Positions 54,237 through 64,000 of a stretch of DNA of 64,000 nt are shown piece by piece. The stretch lies in contig JAHBVV010000026.1 in the NCBI GenBank assembly GCA_019637335.1, positions 37,861 through 101,860 on the forward strand, written 5' to 3'. The notes under the pieces are model-generated. The model searched no databases. It was given only the letters and a program-made list of their open reading frames with translations, and was not told the DNA's origin. The DNA is from Candidatus Hydrogenedentota bacterium (GTDB lineage Bacteria > Hydrogenedentota > Hydrogenedentia > Hydrogenedentales > JAEUWI01). The translations under genes and the position numbers were made by a program. Positions within the stretch are counted from its first letter, which is position 1, and each line of letters begins with the position of its first letter.

Positions 54237-54274
54237 CCGATACGGGGCGCCAGCGCTCCGAATCGTGCTATCCT

Positions 54275-56093
54275 AGAGCCTGCCCCATTTTCGCCGATTT
54301 GTTCAAGTGGCCCGGGGCTGGGTTCGGACCGACCTGGCCGGGCGGCGCACGCGGGTGGTTTTTCGGCCACTTTTGGGCGGGGTGCGGCGCATTTGTTGTT
54401 GCATAGACAGATCAATCCCTTGAGGGTTATGCACATGTTCGGAATTTGTCCGTTCAGGCGGCCAGGGCGAGGCCGTCCGGGCGCCGGGGGAGGCGCGCCA
54501 GGACCCAGAGGTTGTGCGCGAGGATGGCCCAGGCGCAGAGGCGCTCTTTGTTGGCGTGTCCCCATTTGCGGGCGGGGCTGCCTGTGAAGTTGCGCGTGAG
54601 GATGGCTATGCGCCCTTCGGTTTGGGCGCGCCGTGTCTGGTGTTCGCGGAAGTCGTCCTCGTTGAGGCGCTCCCCGAGCGCTTGCGGGTCCCTGGGACAG
54701 ATGTAGTTGGCTGTATTGGCGTATTCCAGCGCCGCCCCGTTGGCCTTGCTGTCAAAGCCGCGGTCGGCCGTGAATTTGCCCAGGGCGATCCCGCAGTCCT
54801 TTTCCATGCGCTCGAGGTGCTCGGGGACCATCTTGCTGTCGGCGGGGGCTTGCTCCTTGTACAGGCGCCAGTCGACGATGAGCCCGTCCGCCTGTTCGGC
54901 AAGGAACAGGGTGTTGCCGAATTCGACCTCGGAGCCGGTCTTGCCGCGGACAATAACGTGCATGTCGGGCTCGTAGAGGCTCAGGGTCTTGTCCTTGTTG
55001 GCTACGCGCCGCTCTCCGATGATCCGCTCGTGGGCCTGGTGAACGATGGCGTCCACCTGGCCGAGAACAGCCGTGAACTTATCCTCGAGCATCCGCAGCG
55101 TTATCAGGCCAAGGCCCCGGGAAGCGCCCTGTTTGCGGAGCTTTTCAAGGTGCCCCTGCGCCAGGCCCTCCACCGTGCGCATCAGTTTCTTCATCCGACG
55201 GAAAACGCGCTTTCTCACCTTCCGGGAATCCTTCGCCCGGCGGGCGTGGGTCATTTCGATGCACAGCTTGTTCATGGCGCGCAGATAGGCCTTGGGCTTC
55301 TGGGGCATGCGGTTGCGGATGCCGCGCTTGCGCACCTGCTCGATCGCCAGCACCAGCGTACGCGTCGCGTCACGCAGCAGAAGCCAGTCCACCGGATGGT
55401 GCACCCGGGCCTTGAAGGCCGTGCAGTCGGCATAAACCGCGCCCAGCTCCACCGGCTTTTTCAGGGCCAGGCCGGACGACTCGGGCGCGCCGGACGACTC
55501 GGGCGCGCCGGCCGCAAGGGCCGCCACGCCGTTGAGGTGGCAGATCAGCCGCCGGACGGTGTCGGCGGGAACCAGTTTCTCATAGCGCTCCAGCGTGGAG
55601 GACGAGGGCGACTCAATTACGTCGACTTTTATCAGCCCGCAAAACTTTTGATACAAGTAATTCGTGCCCAATTCGCGGGCCGCCCTGCCATACGGCAGCT
55701 GGAACAGCATCCGCAACAACGTGCACCGGAGGGCGCGGACGAGACGGCCAACCTTCCTGGGCGTATTGCGCCGGGCCTCGGGAAACTTGAGTACGTACTC
55801 CGTCTCAAGGCCGCTCTGGTGCAGCAGTTCGTCCACGCGGTCGAGCAGCGCACGAAGCTCCCTCACATCCTTGTTGCCCGCGACGGGGGGAAGCAGTGGA
55901 AAAAGTTCCTTCTGAAACGGTAGCATGTGCGCGTGTCCTTGATTGGGGTCAAAAGCCACCATGGCTCTTGTGTGCAACCCAATTATAGGGCACATTTTTT
56001 GTTATTTATAGAAAAATATTTTCGCTATAACGGCGCCACTACAGACTAACTATTGAAGCTGACAGAAGAGATGGTGATGGTGGGGCAGGCTCT
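54275..56093. mobile_element. complete DDE insertion sequence (ISNCY-like) between bioA and bioB
   Basis: 1819 bp bounded by perfect 13-bp inverted repeats AGAGCCTGCCCCA / TGGGGCAGGCTCT and by the 5-bp target duplication ATCCT (54270-54274 and 56094-56098). One transposase gene on the minus strand. Removing the element and one ATCCT leaves an 86-base bioA-bioB gap. Confidence 0.92.
54454..55926 (-). CDS. DDE transposase (ISNCY/IS5-like)
   Basis: A 490-residue transposase. Candidate catalytic residues: Asp in VYADCTAFKARVHHP, Asp in KFTADRGFDSKANG, and Glu in RRAQTEGRIAILTRNF, followed by WAILAHNLWVLARL, typical of IS5/IS1182/ISNCY C-termini. The N-terminal region has YGRAARELGTNYLYQKFCG. A six-residue tandem duplication, GAPESS twice, lies near the first Asp (18-bp repeat at about 55476-55511). 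AAGGACA nine bases upstream supports the chosen ATG; the frame continues 23 codons further. No frameshift. Confidence 0.85.
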   Translation of the reverse strand: MLPFQKELFPLLPPVAGNKDVRELRALLDRVDELLHQSGLETEYVLKFPEARRNTPRKVGRLVRALRCTLLRMLFQLPYGRAARELGTNYLYQKFCGLIKVDVIESPSSSTLERYEKLVPADTVRRLICHLNGVAALAAGAPESSGAPESSGLALKKPVELGAVYADCTAFKARVHHPVDWLLLRDATRTLVLAIEQVRKRGIRNRMPQKPKAYLRAMNKLCIEMTHARRAKDSRKVRKRVFRRMKKLMRTVEGLAQGHLEKLRKQGASRGLGLITLRMLEDKFTAVLGQVDAIVHQAHERIIGERRVANKDKTLSLYEPDMHVIVRGKTGSEVEFGNTLFLAEQADGLIVDWRLYKEQAPADSKMVPEHLERMEKDCGIALGKFTADRGFDSKANGAALEYANTANYICPRDPQALGERLNEDDFREHQTRRAQTEGRIAILTRNFTGSPARKWGHANKERLCAWAILAHNLWVLARLPRRPDGLALAA

Positions 56094-56146
56094 ATCCTAT
56101 GGGCCGCCCCAACGCATTTATCTCGCATCAGGAGTTTATACATCAT

Positions 56147-57130
56147 ATGAGCCGCACCGATTCCCCGTTCGGCGCGATCCGCCACGACTGGACGGACGCC
56201 GAGTTGCTTTCGATTCACAATCTCCCGCTTACCGAGCTGGTCTTCCAGGCCCAGGCGGTGCACCGGCAATACCACGCGCCGAACAAGGTGCAGCAGTGCA
56301 CGCTGCTGAGCATCAAGACGGGCGCCTGCCCGGAAGACTGCGCCTATTGCCCGCAGAGCGCGCACCACAACACGGAACTGGAGAAGGAGGCGCTGATCGA
56401 CGTGGATGCGGCGCTGGCGGCGGCGCGCGAGGCGAAGGCGAACGGTTCGACGCGTTTCTGCATGGGCGCGGCCTGGCGTGAAGTGCGCGAGGGCAAACAG
56501 TTCGATCAGGTGCTGGATATGGTCCGCGGGGTGAAGGCGTTGGGCCTCGAAGCCTGCTGCACCCTGGGCATGCTCACCGAGGACCAGGCCCGCCGTCTGG
56601 CGGAAGCGGGGCTGGACGCCTACAACCACAACCTCGACACCGGCCCCGACTACTACAACGAGATCATCACCACGCGCACCTATGAGGACCGCCTCCGCAC
56701 AATCCAGCATGTGCGGAAGGCGGGGGTTACCGTGTGCTGCGGCGGGATCGTGGGCATGGGCGAGCGCATCGAGGATCGCATTGCGATGCTCGCGGTGCTG
56801 GCGGGACACGACCCGCATCCGGAGAGCGTCCCGATCAATGCACTGGTGGCGGTGGAGGGCACGCCGCTTGAGGATCAGCCGCCGGTCGATCCGCTCGAAA
56901 TGGTGCGCATGATCGCGACCGCGCGCATTGCGATGCCGGCCAGCATGGTTCGCCTCAGCGCGGGGCGGACGGCCATGACCGACGAGACGCAGGCGCTCTG
57001 TTTCCTGGCGGGCGCCAATTCCGTCTTCGCGGGCGAAAAACTGCTGACGACGCCGAATCCCGGGGAAGACCGGGACAAGGCCCTGTTCGCGAAGCTGGGT
57101 CTTGAGCCCCTGGAAATCGCTGGCGCCTGA
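56147..57130 (+). CDS. bioB: biotin synthase
   Basis: A 327-residue radical SAM enzyme that inserts sulfur into dethiobiotin. Cluster motif CPEDCAYC (Cys61, Cys65, Cys68), [36 protein letters not shown], Arg in [11 protein letters not shown] binding the 2Fe-2S cluster, and [16 protein letters not shown]. The start is the Met before SRTDSP with AGGAG 12 bases upstream; the frame extends to an ATG next to the IS end. The IS lies only about 50 bases upstream, so the native operon promoter is cut off. Confidence 0.95.
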   Translation: MSRTDSPFGAIRHDWTDAELLSIHNLPLTELVFQAQAVHRQYHAPNKVQQCTLLSIKTGACPEDCAYCPQSAHHNTELEKEALIDVDAALAAAREAKANGSTRFCMGAAWREVREGKQFDQVLDMVRGVKALGLEACCTLGMLTEDQARRLAEAGLDAYNHNLDTGPDYYNEIITTRTYEDRLRTIQHVRKAGVTVCCGGIVGMGERIEDRIAMLAVLAGHDPHPESVPINALVAVEGTPLEDQPPVDPLEMVRMIATARIAMPASMVRLSAGRTAMTDETQALCFLAGANSVFAGEKLLTTPNPGEDRDKALFAKLGLEPLEIAGA

Positions 57131-57160
57131 GCCACCTGAATGCGCCGCCGCGCAGCGCGC

Positions 57161-58123
57161 TCAGCCGAGGCCGTAGTGGCTATTCTCCTTCACGACCTGG
57201 CCGTCGTCCACGATGGGGAAGCGGCCGGGATAGCGGATGAACTCGACGTGCCCGTCCATGTAGAGCACGTTGCAGCCGCCCGGGAGGTGATTGAAGGTCA
57301 CGGTTCCGGCTTCGTTGTCCGAGAATTCGCTGCTGCCGAAGGTGTCCCAGAACACCGGCAACTCGGATTGCGCCCGCGCGCCCGCGGCCGGATTGTTGAT
57401 GTCGGTGACGAGGAAGCGCTCGATTCCATCCCTCAGGCGCAGGACGCGATCGCCGCCCGAGGTTCCGGTGGCGGCGGGAGGCCCGGGCACCCACACGGGC
57501 CACGGCCCCGCATCCAGCGCAAGATCTTTCGAGTAATCCTTCACGTGGACCTGGCCCAGGTTCAGGATCGTAGCGGAACCCACGATTGCGTTGACGGTCG
57601 ACGCGCCCCAGAAGCCGTAAAACTCCGGGATAGAGGAGGTCACGTAGCCCTTGTACACGTACGAGCGGCCCAACTCGGCGGTCTGGTAGTAGTCCAGCGA
57701 TTCGGCGTCTTCCGCGGCGCGGGCGGCCTCCTGCCACGAGCGAAAATCCCCGCCATCGTCCGGCACGCGCGCCAGCACGCTCAACCAGCCGGGATCCCCG
57801 CCGCTGTCCGAGGGGCATGCCGCGACATTCAAATCGGTGAGATACTCCGGGTAGATGGACGAGGCTTGCGGCGCGCTCCAGAGCGGGCTGGATCGCGTGT
57901 CGGGGCGCACGCTGCCCCAGGGGGAGAGGGGCGGGAAGAAACCGTTTGATTCCGACGCGTACATCGCGCACGCCAGCCCGAGCTGCTTGAGATTGTTCTG
58001 GCAATTGGCCCGGCGGGCGGCTTCGCGGGCGCGGGCTAGCGCCGGAAGCAATACGGCGGCGATGATGCCGATCACGGCGATGACCACCAGCAACTCGACG
58101 AGTGTGAATCCCTTTCTGGACAT
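57161..58123 (-). CDS. DUF1559-like prepilin (second copy)
   Basis: A 320-residue protein. N-terminus [20 protein letters not shown] with cleavage after G5 and Glu at mature position 5; helix continues [21 protein letters not shown]-terminal H-x9-DG motif [19 protein letters not shown]. Shares the [17 protein letters not shown] segment with the prepilin at 9.1 kb. Single gene, convergent with bioB; an upstream ATG nine codons earlier is possible. Confidence 0.88.
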   Translation of the reverse strand: MSRKGFTLVELLVVIAVIGIIAAVLLPALARAREAARRANCQNNLKQLGLACAMYASESNGFFPPLSPWGSVRPDTRSSPLWSAPQASSIYPEYLTDLNVAACPSDSGGDPGWLSVLARVPDDGGDFRSWQEAARAAEDAESLDYYQTAELGRSYVYKGYVTSSIPEFYGFWGASTVNAIVGSATILNLGQVHVKDYSKDLALDAGPWPVWVPGPPAATGTSGGDRVLRLRDGIERFLVTDINNPAAGARAQSELPVFWDTFGSSEFSDNEAGTVTFNHLPGGCNVLYMDGHVEFIRYPGRFPIVDDGQVVKENSHYGLG

Positions 58124-58226
58124 GAAAAACTGGCCTGTCTCTTCACGCAATGAGCATTGCCGCGCGCCGGATGCGCGCGATTGGCTCCATTATGTGGGCC
58201 GATCCCGCGCCGGTTCAACCCGAAGG

Positions 58227-59669
58227 CTAAAAGCCGATTTGAAATCGCGTCTGGAGGATATCGAGCTCTTCGTCCCGGATTCCGCGTTCGATGTCCGACC
58301 GGACCCAGTTCAACATGACCCGCGTGTCGGGGTTGAGGTACCAGTTCAGCCCCAGCGTGAGGTTTGAGGCCTCGCCGCCGCGAATGGCTGTGTCGCCGTA
58401 CCAAACCCGGGACCACAAGTCGGTTCGGCTCGCATTGAGGTCCAGGTGCGAATAACGCAGCGCCAGTTCGAAGGCGCCCCAGCCGCGATTCTGCCCGTGG
58501 AGGCGGAAGTTGCGGTGTGGAGTGATTCCGCCCAGGACGCCGGCGCCGTGTTTGTAGGCGCGGTGCTCGCCGGTCAGCAGGTAACTGGCCTGGAGGTAGT
58601 ACCCGTCAACGTTTCCATCGCCGGGGCGGTTGGCGTCGATGTCGCTCCAGAGGTATTCGCCCTGCAGCGAGAGCGGGCCGTACACCAGGGCGGCTTCGAG
58701 CGCGGTCGCCCGCACGCGATCCGCGTTGAATTCGCCCGTGTCGAGCAGGTCGTCCGCGCCGCCGGATTCCGGGGCCTGAGCAAGCTGGAGCAGCCCTTCC
58801 GGGTTCCGGTGGGTGTAGGCGGCGCCCAGATGAATCAGGCGCCGCCCGTCCGCCGCGTACCAGGGCAGTCCGGTGACGCGGACCGTGCCGCTGTAGCCGC
58901 CGTCGCTCGCGTCGAAGCCGAAGTCGTCGGTTGCGCGGAATATGCCCGCCGCGCCGGTCAGGCGGGCTTTTCCGGGCTCGCCGAGCCAGGCCCCGTGCAG
59001 CATGACGCCGGCATTGCGGGAGGGCGCCAGGACATTGGGCAGGGCGCGCTCCATGAAGGTGATGTCGTTGGAGCTTTCCAGCTCGTTGAGGGAGAAGGGC
59101 TCCCTGAAGTGGCCGGCGCGCAGATTCTGAACCAGCGGCAGGTGGTTCAACTCCAGAAAGACGTCCTTGAAGCTGGCGTCGCCGTCCTCGAAGTCCAAAT
59201 CGAACTCAAAGGACAGGTTCTCGTACAGGGTTCCGGAGATATCGATACGCGCGCGCCGGAAATCCGTGCCGTCTTCCTGATCCGGCAGGGCAAAGCGGCC
59301 GTGCCGGTGATCGAACCAGTACCAGTCGTGGTGAAGGCGCCCGCCGATGCTCAACTCGAACTGGCCGTCGCGGGATTCGAAGTTGAGCCCGCTGTCCCAG
59401 TACACCCGGAGATCGTTGGGGGCTGCGGGCTCCGGCGCGGGCGCCGTGGTCGGTTGCGATTTCGCGGGGGTATCGGTCGGTGTTTCGGGGGGCGCCGTGG
59501 GGGCCGCTTCGAGACGCTCCACGGTTTCTTCCAGCGCGGTCACCCGCTCCTTCAGCGCTTCGATAAGGTCGAGCATTTCCTTTTCGCGCGGGGTTAATTC
59601 CTGCGCACCCGCTGCGGGGAGGAGAATAAACAGGGCGAGGGCCCAGAAACGAACAGTGGGATGACGCAC
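58227..59669 (-). CDS. phosphate-selective porin O/P-like outer-membrane protein
   Basis: A 480-residue protein with a signal peptide (FWALALFILLPAAGA). A coiled-coil stalk follows (LTPREKEMLDLIEALKERVTALEETVERLE), then a Pro/Thr-rich linker, then a 16-strand-type barrel: GRLHHDWYWFD, FRRARIDISGTLYENLSFEFDLDFEDG, LRAGHFREPFSLNELESSNDITFMERAL, ending LQTRFQIGF. These match the OprO/OprP (porin O/P) family; the stalk may contact peptidoglycan. Downstream of phoB-phoR on the same strand and preceded by a Pho-box-like repeat, so a role in phosphate or polyphosphate uptake is likely. Confidence 0.85.
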   Translation of the reverse strand: MRHPTVRFWALALFILLPAAGAQELTPREKEMLDLIEALKERVTALEETVERLEAAPTAPPETPTDTPAKSQPTTAPAPEPAAPNDLRVYWDSGLNFESRDGQFELSIGGRLHHDWYWFDHRHGRFALPDQEDGTDFRRARIDISGTLYENLSFEFDLDFEDGDASFKDVFLELNHLPLVQNLRAGHFREPFSLNELESSNDITFMERALPNVLAPSRNAGVMLHGAWLGEPGKARLTGAAGIFRATDDFGFDASDGGYSGTVRVTGLPWYAADGRRLIHLGAAYTHRNPEGLLQLAQAPESGGADDLLDTGEFNADRVRATALEAALVYGPLSLQGEYLWSDIDANRPGDGNVDGYYLQASYLLTGEHRAYKHGAGVLGGITPHRNFRLHGQNRGWGAFELALRYSHLDLNASRTDLWSRVWYGDTAIRGGEASNLTLGLNWYLNPDTRVMLNWVRSDIERGIRDEELDILQTRFQIGF

Positions 59670-60118
59670 AACGATTCCTTCGTACTACGGGGGGCTGTTT
59701 CCGGCCCGAGCGCGCGGGTGGCGACCGCCGCGAAACGCGCGACAAGAACCCATTGCCGGTGGTAACGGGCCTGTTTCGGGGTGCACCGCCAGCGCGACCT
59801 GGTCGGGGTGGCGCACTGCCGTTGCGGCTACCGGGCAATGTTAGGGAAAGATTAGGACACAAGCGCGGGATTGGAGTCAAATTCCGGCCCGCGCCCGCTG
59901 ATCGCGCGGGCCGAAGCCGGATTCCGGGTGCGTATAATAGTCACAACCTATTGTTTGCACTATGTTTATGGGTATTTGGCAGGCCTGCGTCCTCTCCAGG
60001 GGTGGTGGGTTCGTTGAGGGGCGAATAGCCCGCGCCGCCCTTGCGCGTTTTGCTCACCATTTGCTAACAAGTCTTATGCGCAATGGCGGCAATTCGTCCA
60101 GGCCCGCCACGCGGTCGG
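59670..60118. other. intergenic region between phoR and the porin gene
   Basis: About 450 bases. It contains a 9-bp stem hairpin at 59886-59912 (GGCCCGCGC), a possible terminator for phoR on the minus strand, and the Pho-box candidate. No gene was found. A TATAAT at 59933 on the plus strand has no plus-strand gene after it. Confidence 0.5.
59840..59856 (-). promoter_or_regulatory. candidate Pho box upstream of the porin gene
   Basis: Plus-strand GTTAGG-GAAAG-ATTAGG, i.e. minus-strand CCTAAT and CCTAAC with 11-bp period, 171 bases before the porin start codon. Same architecture as the sites before pstS and phoB. Confidence 0.45.
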
Positions 60119-61888
60119 TCAGCGGACCGGCACGCGCATGGTGAAGGTGCTACCGCGGCCCAGTGCGCTTGCGACGGTGACGTTGCCCCGGTGTGCCTGC
60201 GCGATGTGCTTTACGATGGAGAGGCCGAGGCCCGTGCCGCCGAGTTCGCGGCTTCGCGCGCGATCGACGCGGTAGAACCGTTCGAAGATGCGCTCCAGCT
60301 CGTTGGCGGGAATGCCGGCGCCCTCGTCCACGACCTCGAGCACGAGCGCGGTGTTTTCGGGGAATGCGCGCACGATGACGGTTTGTCCCTCGTCGCTGTA
60401 TTTAACCGCGTTGTTGATGAGGTTCACGAGGCCCTGCTCCAGGAGGGGCGGATTGACGGGGGCCGCGAGATCGTCGGGGCATTCGATCTGGATGCGGATC
60501 CCGCGCAGCTCGGCCTGGTGCTGGCAGAGCTCCGCGGCGGCCTCCACGATCGGCAGGACGGGCGCGCTCTCGGTTTGCAGGGCCGAGGCGTTCGGGGTCT
60601 GTTCCAGGCGCGAGAGCGAAAGCAGGTCTTCGATGATGGCGTCGAGCCGGTTGGCCTGTTTTTCGATGATCTGGAGGAAGTGGCGGGTATTCTGGGGGCT
60701 GGGGTCGGATTCGTCGAGCAGGGTTTCCACGAAGCCCTTGATCGAGGTGATGGGGGTTTTCAGCTCGTGGGACACATTGGCGACGAAGTCCTGCCGCATT
60801 TCCTCCAGGCGGCGCAACCGGGTGATGTCATGCAGCACGATGACGGCGCCCATCGCCGCGCCCGAGCCGTCGCGCAGCACGGTTCCCTGGGCTTTCAGCA
60901 GGATCGCATCCTGGTGCTCGACGGTCAATTCGGTTTCCAGCAGGCCATCGCTTTGCAGGGCGTCGTGCGCGAATCGCTGGAGCGCGCGGTTGCCGATCGC
61001 CTCGAGAATGGGGCGTCCCTTCACCGCGCTCGGCTGTACGCCGAGGAGGGCGATCGCGGCCTGGTTGATGCTGATAATGCGGAGCTCCGTGTCGACCGCG
61101 AGCACGCTCTCGATCATGCTGGAAAATACCGCCTCCATTTCATTGCGCTGCTTCTCCACCGCTTCGATGCGATCCGCGAGCTGGGCCGCCATATCGTTCA
61201 TGGCTTCGGCGAGGCCGGCGAATTCCTCGGTATCGGGCACGGCGAGCGGGCGCGCGAGATCGCCGCGCGCGAATCGGTCCGCGCCGGCTTTCACTTCGGC
61301 GAGCGGCCGCATGATGCGCCGGGAAACGATCCAGCTGAGCAGGGCGGCGAAAAGCGACACGCCGACGATGGCCAGGCCCAGGCGGCGGTGGATGGCGTCC
61401 AGCGTTTCCTCGATGGCGGTAAGGGGTAGCGCAACCCGGTACACGCGCGAGCCCGGTTCGTTTCTTTCCGGAAGCGCAACATACATCATGCGCGTTGCGA
61501 TGGTGTCGCTGTGGCGTATTGCGCGCCCCAGGCGGCCTTCGAGCGCGGCGGCGACTTCCGGGCGGCTGGCGTGGTTGTCCATCCGCGCCGGGGGCTCGTC
61601 GGAGTCGACAACGACCGTGCCGTCGGGCTCGATAATCGTGATTCGCGCATCGCTGTCGAGGCCCAGGGCTTCGGAGCGTTCCTGAAGTAGCGCGGGGCTG
61701 TCGTGAAGTTCCGGGTGAGCCGCCAGGGCGCGGAGCATGCGGGCGCGTCCGGCGAGATCGGCTTCGGTCTGGCGCAGCAGCGCGTCTTCCACCTCACGGC
61801 TGGCGACGTACCAGACGAGGCCGAGCGTGAGGAGAACAACGGCCAGGAAGGGCGGAAAAATGTGCCAGATGAATCGGGTGCGCGCCAT
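60119..61888 (-). CDS. phoR: sensor histidine kinase PhoR
   Basis: A 589-residue membrane kinase. Helix 1 at 10-29, periplasmic sensor to about 168, helix 2 at 170-188, HAMP (190-240), PAS (250-355), HisKA with His374 in NVSHELKTPITSIKGFVETLL, and HATPase with NLINNAVKYSDEG, DEGAGIP, ERFYRVDRARSRELGGTGLGLSIVKHIA. The RVDRARSRELGGTGLGLSIVKH block is typical of PhoR. It follows phoB by 74 bases. Unlike E. coli PhoR it has a full periplasmic sensor, as in Gram-positive PhoR. Confidence 0.88.
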   Translation of the reverse strand: MARTRFIWHIFPPFLAVVLLTLGLVWYVASREVEDALLRQTEADLAGRARMLRALAAHPELHDSPALLQERSEALGLDSDARITIIEPDGTVVVDSDEPPARMDNHASRPEVAAALEGRLGRAIRHSDTIATRMMYVALPERNEPGSRVYRVALPLTAIEETLDAIHRRLGLAIVGVSLFAALLSWIVSRRIMRPLAEVKAGADRFARGDLARPLAVPDTEEFAGLAEAMNDMAAQLADRIEAVEKQRNEMEAVFSSMIESVLAVDTELRIISINQAAIALLGVQPSAVKGRPILEAIGNRALQRFAHDALQSDGLLETELTVEHQDAILLKAQGTVLRDGSGAAMGAVIVLHDITRLRRLEEMRQDFVANVSHELKTPITSIKGFVETLLDESDPSPQNTRHFLQIIEKQANRLDAIIEDLLSLSRLEQTPNASALQTESAPVLPIVEAAAELCQHQAELRGIRIQIECPDDLAAPVNPPLLEQGLVNLINNAVKYSDEGQTVIVRAFPENTALVLEVVDEGAGIPANELERIFERFYRVDRARSRELGGTGLGLSIVKHIAQAHRGNVTVASALGRGSTFTMRVPVR

Positions 61889-61962
61889 GAAAAGGGGATT
61901 GCTCTATTTGTGCACGCCGGGCGTGCGTTTTGGCCGGAATGGGATCGCCGGCCGGGCCGGGG

Positions 61963-62652
<690 letters not shown>

Positions 62653-62707
62653 GGTGCGCCTTTGTCTAATGTGGCCCGGACCGGGCGCGTCATTATGGCA
62701 TAGTTAT

Positions 62708-62724
62708 GTTAAGGGCGCGTTAGT
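62708..62724 (-). promoter_or_regulatory. candidate Pho box upstream of phoB
   Basis: Plus-strand GTTAAG-GGCGC-GTTAGT: two GTTA hexamers 11 bp apart, 56 bases before the phoB start and touching the stop codon of the next gene. Suggests autoregulation. Confidence 0.5.
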
Positions 62725-63586
62725 CCCGCGCGGCCCCGAAATAGCGGCGCCACTGGATGGTGAAGGCGTGGCCCCCGAAGTCGAAGGCGCGGTCCCAGAA
62801 GTGGTTGTACCCGGCATTGAAGGCCAGCGTGGTGTCGCGGGACAGGGGGATATCGACGCCGGCCACCGCCGTCAGGCTGGGGAGGGTCCAGGCGTCGTCG
62901 AAATGGAGATTGACAAAGTTTGGGAAGGGGTGGATGCCCAGTTTTACCTTCGCTTCGTAGGTCGCGTGGGTCCAGGTGAGGCGGGTGCCGAGAAAGGGGC
63001 GCGCGTGCGCGAGGCGGGATCGAAATCCCGTGTATTCCTGCCGCGGCGGCATGCCCCACGGGAAGTAGTCCACCCCGATTCCGGCGAACAGGCCGCTCCG
63101 CTTGATCTCGAAGTCGGTGTGGAGCGGCAGCAGAATGAGGCTGGGGCGGTCTTTGAGGGTGCGCACTTTTCCGGCGGTATAGCCCGCTTCGAAAAAGACG
63201 GACCAGTGGTCGTTCAAATTGACGCCCAGGCCCACGTGGGGCGGCCAGAGCAGGTGGTCGTCGCGCAGGTCGCTGATGGTGCGCACGCCCGGGTGGCCCG
63301 GCGAGAGGCCCCGCAGAACCGGTTCGAGGAGGTTGTCCACCAGGTCTTCTGATTCCAGGCGCGGGTAGACGTTGACCATGGCGACGAAGTAGTACCAATT
63401 TCGGGTTCGGGGATCGGATGGGTCGTCTGGTGGGGCGGGTGGGATTGTTGCTTGCATGTCGGGATCGAGGGCTTGTGATGAGGCGGGAGCCATCCACAGG
63501 AGGACGCCGAGCGCCAGCGCGCACAAGAGGCGCGATGACCGGGTGTGGCGGCGGGCGCGTATGTTGGGCGTGGGGTGGCGGCTCAT
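62720..63586 (-). CDS. outer-membrane beta-barrel protein of unknown function
   Basis: A 288-residue protein with a basic leader and signal peptide (LLCALALGVLLWMAPASS), a Pro-rich mature start, then amphipathic strands (HWSVFFEAGYTAGKVRTL, SGLFAGIGVDYFPWGM, TTLAFNAGYNHFWDRAFDFGG, HAFTIQWRRYF). Probably a 10- to 12-strand barrel. Its stop codon overlaps the phoB Pho-box candidate, and phoB follows on the same strand, so it may be part of the Pho unit. No family recognised. Confidence 0.7.
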   Translation of the reverse strand: MSRHPTPNIRARRHTRSSRLLCALALGVLLWMAPASSQALDPDMQATIPPAPPDDPSDPRTRNWYYFVAMVNVYPRLESEDLVDNLLEPVLRGLSPGHPGVRTISDLRDDHLLWPPHVGLGVNLNDHWSVFFEAGYTAGKVRTLKDRPSLILLPLHTDFEIKRSGLFAGIGVDYFPWGMPPRQEYTGFRSRLAHARPFLGTRLTWTHATYEAKVKLGIHPFPNFVNLHFDDAWTLPSLTAVAGVDIPLSRDTTLAFNAGYNHFWDRAFDFGGHAFTIQWRRYFGAARD

Positions 63587-64000
63587 GGCGAGAGTATAGC
63601 GGGGATTGGGCGGAATGTCGATGGGCGGTGTTTTGCGCGGGGCGGGTTGGGTTGGCGACAGGACAGCCGCGCCGGTTGGCGGTGTTGTGGGTTGGTTGTG
63701 CGCGCTTTGGGTCGCGTGCGGGCTGTTGCTTCCCGGGGTGATGGGGCGCCGCAGTCCCTGGGGGTGGAATCGCGTGGCGCGGGGGGCGTTTTTCTGCGGG
63801 TACAGGCACCCGCGATTCGGGGGTGGTTTGGGGCGCTTTCGCGGCTGGGGTGGTTTTTGTCGCGGGAGCCAGTCCCCCTGGCGGCACCCGCGATTCGGGG
63901 GTGGTTTGGGGCGCTTTCGCGGCTTGGGTGGTTGGCGTCGCGGGAGCCAGTCCCCATGGTTGCAGTTGTGGTTTTAGAAAGTTGTCCGGCGCCGGACTTG
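63587..64000. other. right-edge intergenic region
   Basis: G-rich stretch with no supported gene. Frames on both strands encode repeated Arg/Gly/Pro-rich peptides produced by the tandem repeat. Confidence 0.5.
63806..63961. repeat. two 78-bp tandem repeats
   Basis: GCACCCGCGATTCGGGGGTG starts at 63806 and again at 63884. Both copies run through GGGGCGCTTTCGCGGCT and end in GTCGCGGGAGCCAGTCCCC. Only a few mismatches. Confidence 0.9.

Noticed and set aside
59933..59938. Plus-strand TATAAT as a promoter
   Set aside because: No gene follows on the plus strand and no -35 hexamer is present.

Overview
The window is GC-rich bacterial chromosome, most likely from an uncultured planctomycete-like lineage (Hydrogenedentota or a related PVC-type group). 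This is inferred from gene content: a cytochrome/DUF1549/DUF1553 protein with a DUF1501 partner, prepilin-like proteins ending in an H-x9-DG motif, sulfatases, a 1301-residue secreted GH42-like protein, a glucuronoyl-type esterase and a WD40 protein kinase. No rRNA, tRNA, CRISPR array or replication origin was seen.

Layout. 1-6 kb: a secreted sorbosone-dehydrogenase-like propeller protein and a four-gene minus-strand pseudopilin operon (PilV-, PilW- and PilX-like plus TPR). 6-10 kb: an ABC exporter with its DUF1854 partner, then a large prepilin. 10-23 kb: citrate synthase, a CE15 esterase, an orphan HicB with a hicA stub, DUF1501 and PSD1 proteins separated by a GxxExxY gene between inverted repeats, and the GH42-like protein. 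22.8-26.6 kb: pstSCAB. 27-32.6 kb: a coiled-coil protein, phosphomannomutase, bioF, a degenerate M28 peptidase and a 2Fe-2S protein. 32.8-37.5 kb: a giant EF-hand/VOC/FG-GAP protein and an EF-hand sulfatase. 37.8-39.2 kb: a complete IS256-family element. 39-49 kb: a beta-barrel protein, a kinase-WD40 protein, an MFS permease, a PhyH dioxygenase, and a plus-strand run of FHA-GGDEF, SAM hydrolase, SDR, DUF72 and bioD. 49.5-51.1 kb: an overlapping ATPase plus Toprim-like gene pair. 51.1-52.9 kb: a repeat field with two MITE copies. 52.9-57.1 kb: bioA and bioB split by an IS. 57-64 kb: a prepilin, a phosphate-type porin, phoR, phoB and a second outer-membrane protein.

Three themes connect the genes. 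(1) Phosphate: pstS, the porin and phoB are each preceded by a GTTAG-type direct repeat with an 11-bp period, a candidate lineage-specific Pho box. (2) Biotin: bioF, bioD, bioA and bioB are all present, but the bioD-bioA-bioB stretch is interrupted by an ATPase/Toprim pair (a possible defence module), two MITEs and an IS. (3) Mobile DNA: an IS256 element, a DDE IS and two 307-bp MITEs each have target-site duplications readable in the sequence, and several dispersed hairpin-rich repeat families fill the intergenic gaps.

The best candidate for an undescribed system is the ATPase/Toprim pair. The 307-bp MITE family and the Pho-box set are the best-supported structural observations.
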